Assembly: GCF_039542055.1 (NCBI RefSeq)
Contig: NZ_BAABHK010000011.1
Coordinates: 317,994-381,993 of the forward strand
Length of the DNA stretch: 64,000 bases
Direction of reading: 5' to 3'
DNA from: Actinoallomurus vinaceus
GTDB lineage: Bacteria > Actinomycetota > Actinomycetes > Streptosporangiales > Streptosporangiaceae
Part shown: positions 58,672-64,000 of the stretch, piece by piece
Layout: each line of letters begins with the position of its first letter
How positions within the stretch are numbered: the stretch's first letter is position 1
The notes under the pieces: model-generated
Told to the model about the DNA's origin: nothing
Seen by the model: only the letters and a program-made list of their open reading frames with translations
Databases searched by the model: none
Program-made: the position numbers and the translations under genes

Positions 58672-59394
58672 ATGGCGAACGACGGTCGTTTCGCATGGCA
58701 TGAGCTGCGGGTTCCCGACCCCGCCGCAGCGGCCCGGTTCTACGGGGAGCTGCTCGGGTGGTCGGCCGATGCGGTGCCGACCGGCGCGATCTTCCGCGCG
58801 TCGGGTGTCACGCTCGGCGGGGCGAGCGACGTCAAACCCGGCATTCCGAGCCACTGGACCCCCTTCGTCGCGGTCGCGGACGTCGACGCCGTCGCCCGGG
58901 GCGCCGCGGCGGCCGGCGGCATCGTGACCAGCGGCGAGCCCGCCGACGTCCCCGGCGTCGGCCGTCTCGCGCCTATTCTCGACCCGCATAAGGCGATCTT
59001 CGCAGTGCTGCGCCCGCTCACCGAACCGGTGCCGTCCCGGGAGGTGGGCGCCTTCGTCTGGGCCCGGCTCCGTACCCCGGACGTCGAGGCCTCGGCCCGG
59101 TTCTACGAGCAGGTGATCGGCTGGTCCGCGACGCTCTCGCCCGAGGGCGACGCGGCCGTCCTCGACCTCGCCGACGGGACACGGGTCGCGGAGGTGCTGC
59201 CCGCCACTCCGGAGGACCCGTTCGGGTGGCTGCCCTTCGTCCGGGTCGGGGATCTCGAGGAGAGTCGGGACCACGCGGAAGCCCTCGGCGCGGCGGTTCC
59301 CGGGACCCTGGTGGAGGTGCCGGGCGGCCGGGGCCGTTTCTCGATCATCCGGGATCCCCAGGGAGCGCCGATCGCCCTGCTCGAGTCCCACTGA
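58672..59394 (+). CDS. Two-domain VOC (glyoxalase/dioxygenase superfamily) protein
   Basis: The 240-residue protein has two tandem VOC domains (about 1-115 and 120-240), each with the beta-alpha-beta-beta-beta pattern (FAWHELRVPDPAAAARFYGELLGW and FVWARLRTPDVEASARFYEQVIGW). Similar to the mycobacterial CFP30B-like proteins of unknown substrate. The ATG at 58672 follows GAGGAG. The divergent MarR is its likely controller. Confidence 0.92.
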   Translation: MANDGRFAWHELRVPDPAAAARFYGELLGWSADAVPTGAIFRASGVTLGGASDVKPGIPSHWTPFVAVADVDAVARGAAAAGGIVTSGEPADVPGVGRLAPILDPHKAIFAVLRPLTEPVPSREVGAFVWARLRTPDVEASARFYEQVIGWSATLSPEGDAAVLDLADGTRVAEVLPATPEDPFGWLPFVRVGDLEESRDHAEALGAAVPGTLVEVPGGRGRFSIIRDPQGAPIALLESH

Positions 59395-59583
59395 TACGGT
59401 CTCGCCAGGTCACCGGCCCCATCGTGAGGGCCTTGCGGGCCGTGCCGGTGCTACCTACGTCTCGACTACCTACGTGGAATACGTACCCATACGGGTGTTT
59501 TCCCCGTCCCCAACGCCAGGGCGACGGAGCATGCTCGTGGTCATAGCCGATTCCGAATGGCGACGACCGAAGGTAACGAGACG

Positions 59584-59706
59584 ATGTGTCAGCACCAGCC
59601 CCAGCGCCCGCCCGTGGACCGTCCGGTTCGCGACGTGGTTCGCCTCGCCGGCCTCCGCCTGAGGCAGGGTGGAGTGCTGCTCACCGGCGAGAGGCGGTCG
59701 TCATGA
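59584..59706 (+). CDS. DUF5999-like micro-protein coupled to an anti-sigma-type kinase
   Basis: The 40-residue frame begins with MCQHQP, the signature start of DUF5999 proteins, and continues with PPVDRPVRDVVRLAGLRLRQ and GGVLLTGE. The usual CPP cysteine is replaced by RPP and the end is short, so it may be a degenerate member. Its stop overlaps the ATG of the next gene (59703) as ATGA, which strongly supports a real, translated unit. It was found by reading the sequence between larger genes. Confidence 0.6.
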   Translation: MCQHQPQRPPVDRPVRDVVRLAGLRLRQGGVLLTGERRSS

Positions 59707-60269
59707 ATCGGATCATCGAGCTCACCGGCCCCTTCATGAGCGAGCAGTGGCGGGATGACCGCCCGGCGCCGAGGTGCGACGCCGGACGTTCATGGCAGGC
59801 GTTCGACGCCGCCATCCGCCATGGCGAGCTCGCCGTTCCCCCAGCCGAGTCGGGGAGCGGCCAGGACGTCGCCGTCTCCTGGCCGCTTCCGCCATCGCCC
59901 TCCTCCGTGCGGCTCGCGCGCCGGCTCGCCGGCGAGCAGCTGGAGCACTGGAGGCTCGGCGATCAGCGTGACGTTGCCGAACTCCTCGTCAGCGAACTCG
60001 TCACCAATGCCGTACGCCACGCGGAGGGTCGGATCGACCTGGCCGTACGCGTGCAGGACGGCACGGTGCGCTTCGAAGTGCATGACGAGGACGCCGCGTC
60101 GGCCCCTCGCCTCCGCCGTGTCGGCGGCAGCGAGGAGGGCGGACGCGGGCTCCATCTGGTCGCTCTGCTGTCCAGTGGCTGGGGCACGACCCGTACGGAG
60201 CACGGAAAGGTCGTCTGGTTCGAACTCCGGACGAGCGGACCGCATCAGGACGACAACGCCGATAAATGA
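59703..60269 (+). CDS. ATP-binding protein of the RsbW anti-sigma kinase type
   Basis: The 188-residue protein has an N-terminal extension of about 75 residues, then a GHKL ATPase: LLVSELVTNAVRHAEGRIDL (N box), VHDEDAAS (G1-like, the usual DxG replaced) and EEGGRGLHLVALLSSGWGT (G2). Typical partners are sigma or anti-sigma antagonist proteins, none of which is adjacent. The ATG at 59703 is coupled to the upstream DUF5999-like micro-gene by ATGA. Confidence 0.87.
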   Translation: MNRIIELTGPFMSEQWRDDRPAPRCDAGRSWQAFDAAIRHGELAVPPAESGSGQDVAVSWPLPPSPSSVRLARRLAGEQLEHWRLGDQRDVAELLVSELVTNAVRHAEGRIDLAVRVQDGTVRFEVHDEDAASAPRLRRVGGSEEGGRGLHLVALLSSGWGTTRTEHGKVVWFELRTSGPHQDDNADK

Positions 60270-60464
60270 GGGAGGTGGCTAAATACCGACAGCGATACCC
60301 GTTTGATGCCTCGCAAGGGTCCGGGGGTCGGAGGCGGGCCCCCTCGCCAGGACGCTACCGCCCCCGGACCCGCCCACGCATCACTCGCACCGATCAGGAC
60401 ATGATCTTCCCCCCGGCTTCCCCCTGAGACCCTGATCGACGTCGAGAGCCCCCGAACCCCCGAA

Positions 60465-60511
60465 GAGACGCCGAGACCGGTGTATCGCCCGTATGCCGGT
60501 CTCGGCGTCTC
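60465..60511. terminator. Strong hairpin between convergent genes
   Basis: GAGACGCCGAGACCGG pairs perfectly with its complement at 60496-60511 around a 15-base loop. It lies 17 bases after the end of the LuxR-type ATPase gene (stop at 60529, minus strand) and downstream of the RsbW-type gene on the plus strand, so it can serve both. Confidence 0.75.
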
Positions 60512-60528
60512 ACTGGCTGAACCCCCTG

Positions 60529-62637
60529 TCAGAAGGCCATCGCCGCGACGGCCGGCTCATCCTCCAGCGCGAAGGCGATCGCGTGGTCGAGCCCCAGCCG
60601 CGCACCGCTCCGGAAGGCGTCGGCGTACGCCCGGCCGCCCAGCATCCGCCGCGTACGCTCGACGCAGCGCCGATGCGACTCCTCGCTGTAGCGGACCACC
60701 ATCGGGGAGGCGTGCACGGCCTGCCACAGGGAGTCGGCGGCGCCCAGCAGCCGGGCGGCGCGAAGATGGTCGCCGCGCACGCAGGCGGTCCACCCCATCA
60801 CCTCCAGGAACTGCACCAGCCCCCAGCGATCGTTGATGACGGTCCACGGGATGGCCACCTGGCGCATCATCGCCTCCGTGTGGCGCCAGTCGCCCTGGAT
60901 CCAGGCCGCGATCGCCACGCCGAACTGCGCGTACGCCCGGAACAGCGGGGCGTTGCGCTCATTGCACAGCGTGATGAGCTCCTCGCCGAGGACGGCCGCC
61001 TCGTGCGGGGCCGTGGCCGAGCAGTACACCGAGGCGAGGTACAGGTTGAGGCCGAGGCCGTCGACGTCGCCGAGCGCCCGATGCCGGTTCCGTGCCTCTT
61101 CCAGGAGCGCGTAGCCCTTCTTGGGATCACCGGCGGAGCATGCGGCGACCCCGGAGATCTGCTGGGCGAGGGCGAGGGACGACTCGTCGCCCGACTGCTT
61201 CGCGAGCGCGCGGCACTCGGCGATCCACGTGCGGGCGCCGACGGCGTCGCCCTGGTAGATGGCGAGCAGGGCGTTCGTCCACAGCGCGGTGAACCGCACC
61301 GGATCGCCCTTGGCGGTCAGGGCGAGGCCGCGATCCAACCAGTGCCGACCCTCGGTGAGGGTGCCGGTGATCACCCAGTACGACCACATCGAGGAGGCGA
61401 TGTCCAGCCCGGCACCGGGGTCGTGCGTCCACGTGAAGCACGAGTCCAGGGCGACGCGCAGGTTGGCGATCTCGGTATGCAGCAGCCAGTACCGGCACAC
61501 CTGATCGGGCGCGATGCGGTCGATCCGGTTCGCGTCGGCCAGGCGCCGGTAGTGGGCGCAGTACGCGTGGCGGAGCGTGGCCTCCTCCGGAGGCGTCAGG
61601 TGCTCGCGGCCGTACGCGCGGATGCTCTCCAGCATGCGGTACCGCGTGCCGGAGCCGACCTGCTGGGGAGTCAGCACTGACTTGTCCACCAGACCGGCGA
61701 TCAGCTCGAAGATCTCATCGTGTGCGATCCCGTTGCCGGCGCAGATCTCTTCGGCGGTCTCGAGGTCGACGCCGCCGGGGAAGGTGGCGAGGCGGGCCCA
61801 GAGGTGTTGTTCGGCGGGGGAGCACAGGTCGTGGCTCCAGTCCATGGTGGCGCGGAGGGTCTGGTGGCGGGGGAGGGCGGTGGTGCTGCCGCCGGTGAGG
61901 GTGGTGAAGCGGTCGTCGAGTTCGCGGAGGAGTTGGTCGATGGGGGTGGTGCGCAGGCGGGCGGCGGCGAGTTCGATGGCCAGGGGGATGCCGTCGAGGC
62001 GTCCGGAGATGCGGGCGATGGTGGGGGCGTTGGAGGCGTTGACGGTGAAGCCGGGGCGTACGGTGGCGGCCCGGTCGCTGAACAGCCGCACCGCCTCCCG
62101 CCGCGCGATCTTCCGAGGCGGCTCGTCGGGGGCGGGGACCGCCAGGGACGGCACCCGGAGCAGCTGCTCGCCGTACACCCCGATCGTCTGCCGGCTGGTC
62201 GCCAGGACGCGCAGCCGTAGCGTGTGCCGCAGTATCCGGTCGATCAGGGCGGCGCATGCGCTCAGTAGGTGCTCACAGTTGTCCAGGACGAGCAGCATCC
62301 GTTTCTCGGCCAGGTAGTCCAGCAGCGCGGCGCCGATGGGACGCTGCGCCGACCGGAGCCCCAGAGCCGATGCCACCGTCGACTCGAGCAGGTCGTCGTC
62401 CTCCAGGCCGGCCAGCTCGATCACCTGAACCCCGTCGGGATAACCCGGGCTCAGCGTCCCGGCGGCGCGCCGCGCGAGCCGCGACTTGCCGACGCCGCCC
62501 GCGCCGGTCAGCGTCAGCAGCCGACTCCGCGCCAGCAGCCGCCTGATCTCGGCGAGCTCGTGCCGGCGTCCCACGAAGTCCGACTCATCGGCGTGGGATT
62601 CGTTCATCACGCGAGGCTCGTGCACCATGGTGATCAT
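60529..62637 (-). CDS. LuxR-type ATPase regulator lacking a C-terminal HTH
   Basis: The 702-residue protein has an NB-ARC/STAND ATPase at its N-terminus (ESDFVGRRHELAEIRRLLARSRLLTLTGAGGVGKS with Walker A near 45-52; MLLVLDNCEHLL for Walker B; RLRVLATSRQTIG sensor; GIPLAIELAAARLRTT) and a TPR-like helical remainder. It resembles the LuxR/AfsR-type ATPases of actinomycetes but ends without any HTH. The start ATG 62637 shares a base with the stop of the upstream paralogue, so the two genes are coupled. It could therefore be a signalling partner of the upstream HTH-bearing paralogue. Confidence 0.87.
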   Translation of the reverse strand: MITMVHEPRVMNESHADESDFVGRRHELAEIRRLLARSRLLTLTGAGGVGKSRLARRAAGTLSPGYPDGVQVIELAGLEDDDLLESTVASALGLRSAQRPIGAALLDYLAEKRMLLVLDNCEHLLSACAALIDRILRHTLRLRVLATSRQTIGVYGEQLLRVPSLAVPAPDEPPRKIARREAVRLFSDRAATVRPGFTVNASNAPTIARISGRLDGIPLAIELAAARLRTTPIDQLLRELDDRFTTLTGGSTTALPRHQTLRATMDWSHDLCSPAEQHLWARLATFPGGVDLETAEEICAGNGIAHDEIFELIAGLVDKSVLTPQQVGSGTRYRMLESIRAYGREHLTPPEEATLRHAYCAHYRRLADANRIDRIAPDQVCRYWLLHTEIANLRVALDSCFTWTHDPGAGLDIASSMWSYWVITGTLTEGRHWLDRGLALTAKGDPVRFTALWTNALLAIYQGDAVGARTWIAECRALAKQSGDESSLALAQQISGVAACSAGDPKKGYALLEEARNRHRALGDVDGLGLNLYLASVYCSATAPHEAAVLGEELITLCNERNAPLFRAYAQFGVAIAAWIQGDWRHTEAMMRQVAIPWTVINDRWGLVQFLEVMGWTACVRGDHLRAARLLGAADSLWQAVHASPMVVRYSEESHRRCVERTRRMLGGRAYADAFRSGARLGLDHAIAFALEDEPAVAAMAF

Positions 62638-64000
62638 CACCCGTCCGGGCGTCCTCCACCGCCGATCCGCTTGTGCTCCGCGACCCATGCCGCGATCTGG
62701 GCGCGGGAGGTGAAGTCCAATTTGCTCAGGATGTGCTCGACGTGGCCCTCGGCGGTCCGCTGGGCGATCACCAGCCGGGCCGCGATCTCCTTGTTGCTCA
62801 TGCCTTCGGCGACGAGATGGGCGATCTCCGTCTCCCGGCGGGTCAACGGTGACCGGTCGGAATCGGCCGCGGACGGCTGCTGCTCGCCCAAGGCGAGGGC
62901 GAGCGCCTTCTCGAAGGGAAGCGCGGCCCCCTCGTCAAGGGCCGCGGCGAAGGCCTGCTCACCCATGGCCGCCAGCGTGCGGGTCACGCACTCGTCGTGG
63001 TAGCGCGCCAGATGGCCGTACCCGGACAGCGGCGCACCGACCTTCCGCCAGATCGTCCGCAGGACGCCGAGCAGCCGGGCCGCTCGCGGATACCGTCCCT
63101 CTGACACGGCGATCCAGGCCAGGACCTCGATGTTCATCCCGACTCCCAGGAGATCGTCGAGCTCCCGGTTGAACCGCAGGCTCTCCTCCTCCAGGGCCGC
63201 CGCGCGTTCGAGGTCGCCCTGCCGCCAGACGTCCACGCCGAGCGCCATCATCGCGTACGCCTTGTGCCAGCGCTCCCCGTACGCGTCGCAGACGGCCAGG
63301 CCCTCCTCGCCGTACCTGATCGCCGACTCCGAGTCCCCCTGGAACGAGTAGGCGAGGGAGAGCCGGATCAGCGCGAGGGACAGGCCCACCGGGTCACCGT
63401 TCTGCCGGTGCCGGGCCACCGCCGCCTTGTAGTACCCGATCGCCGCGTCGGAGTCGCCCTCGTACATGGAGACCATTCCGCAGAAGAGCGCGACGTAGGC
63501 GTTGACGGAGTCGAGCCGCAGATCCTCCCCGATGCTCCTGCTCTCCTCGAGCATCCTCAGGGCGGGGCCGGGTTCGGCCTGGATGATGGCCAGCCAGGCG
63601 TTGGCCCACAGGGCGTGGGCCCGGGCCGCGTCGGGCTCGCTCTCGGCGGCCAGGCCGCGTTCGAGCCAGCTTCGTCCCTCGGCGAGGTAGTAGCTCGTGA
63701 TCCAGTGGTAGAGCAGGTCGGCGGCCATCCGCAGGCCGACGGCGGCCTCGCCCGGCCGGCTGAAGGAGTACTCCAGGGCCACGCGCAGATTGGGGTGTTC
63801 GACTCGCAGCCGGTCGAAGCAGGTGACCTGGTCGGGGCCGAAGAGTCGGGTGCGGGCCTCCGCGGCGAGGTCGCGGTAGTAGTCGCGGTGGCGTTGCTGG
63901 ACGAGGTGTTCGGTGCCCGAGGCGATCAGGCGTTCGCGGCCGTATTGACGGATGGTCTCCAGCAACCGGTACCGCACCGTCCCCGGATGCTCCTCCCGCA
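62637..64000 (-). CDS. LuxR-family ATPase transcriptional regulator, partial (cut by window edge)
   Basis: The frame enters from the right edge of the window, so the N-terminal ATPase is missing here. The visible 454 residues begin in the region VRYRLLETIRQYGRERL, run through TPR-like helices (LAEGRSWLERGLAAESEPDAAR, YEGDSDAAIGYYKAAVARH) and end with a LuxR HTH (LTRRETEIAHLVAEGMSNKEIAARLVIAQRTAEGHVEHILSKLDFTSRAQIAAWV). Clearly paralogous to the 60529-62637 gene and translated just ahead of it. Large LuxR-type regulators commonly control secondary metabolism. Confidence 0.92.
   Translation of the reverse strand, partial: REEHPGTVRYRLLETIRQYGRERLIASGTEHLVQQRHRDYYRDLAAEARTRLFGPDQVTCFDRLRVEHPNLRVALEYSFSRPGEAAVGLRMAADLLYHWITSYYLAEGRSWLERGLAAESEPDAARAHALWANAWLAIIQAEPGPALRMLEESRSIGEDLRLDSVNAYVALFCGMVSMYEGDSDAAIGYYKAAVARHRQNGDPVGLSLALIRLSLAYSFQGDSESAIRYGEEGLAVCDAYGERWHKAYAMMALGVDVWRQGDLERAAALEEESLRFNRELDDLLGVGMNIEVLAWIAVSEGRYPRAARLLGVLRTIWRKVGAPLSGYGHLARYHDECVTRTLAAMGEQAFAAALDEGAALPFEKALALALGEQQPSAADSDRSPLTRRETEIAHLVAEGMSNKEIAARLVIAQRTAEGHVEHILSKLDFTSRAQIAAWVAEHKRIGGGGRPDG

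Overview
The window is high-GC actinobacterial DNA. GTG starts, 4-nt ATGA/GTGA gene overlaps, leaderless-looking promoters, many lipoprotein and Ala-rich signal peptides, and families such as DUF397/DUF5753, RsbW-like ATPases, LppU, DUF6879/DUF6082 and YrdB all point to a filamentous actinomycete. Streptosporangiales/Thermomonosporaceae (Actinomadura- or Actinoallomurus-like) is my best guess, but no rRNA, tRNA or other marker gene is present to settle it. No integrase, complete insertion sequence, CRISPR array or tRNA was found.

Layout. 0-4.3 kb is an accessory segment: an orphan C5 cytosine methyltransferase, a DUF2637/SpdB-like membrane protein, an ATP-binding protein coupled to a 94-residue protein, and divergently an Scr1-type HTH regulator with a truncated DUF397 partner. 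4.3-6 kb holds a YdeI-like protein and a methyltransferase/MerR pair sharing a SoxR-type operator. 6-9.4 kb is a surface module: lipoprotein, secreted SH3-CHAP hydrolase, and a divergent HTH-membrane-SH3 protein with four phased TTGTCCA boxes between. 9.7-18.7 kb holds a deacetylase/glycosyltransferase pair, an ArsR-like regulator with a membrane alpha/beta hydrolase, GNAT, SDR/TetR and hemerythrin genes. 19-21 kb is a visibly lower-GC island with a three-gene DUF6879/DUF6082 operon. 21-28.4 kb has a PadR/HAAS pair and a run of small secreted proteins and lipoproteins. 28.4-32.5 kb holds a drug-efflux MFS protein with three C-terminal carboxypeptidase-regulatory-like repeats, a MarR regulator and an MmpS-like lipoprotein. 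32.5-41.8 kb holds DUF1349, MBL-fold lactonase, rhomboid-like, OtsA, a secreted protein, a DUF3516 helicase and a D,D-peptidase-like protein. 41.8-43.8 kb has a mosaic of gene fragments, then an SPFH / ribbon-helix-helix / GPP34 operon. 44-53.2 kb carries NlpC/P60, GbsR plus an ABC exporter, Mut7-C RNase, FAD enzymes, an extradiol dioxygenase and a WYL regulator. 53.2-55.2 kb carries two secreted proteins built from an unfamiliar SVGGVGNVTGS module. 55-64 kb has small membrane proteins, a copper-type DUF305/DUF6153 pair, MarR/VOC, a DUF5999-like micro-gene with an RsbW-type kinase, and two tandem LuxR-type ATPases, the last cut by the window edge.

The most interesting items are the SVGGVGN-module secreted protein pair, the HTH-TM-SH3 regulator with its helically phased boxes beside an SH3-CHAP hydrolase, the SPFH-RHH-GPP34 operon, the DUF6879/DUF6082 operon, and the recombined intergenic mosaic at 41.77-42.04 kb. 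Many regulators here sit next to a strong palindrome overlapping their own promoter or start codon, so the window gives an unusually rich set of testable operators.
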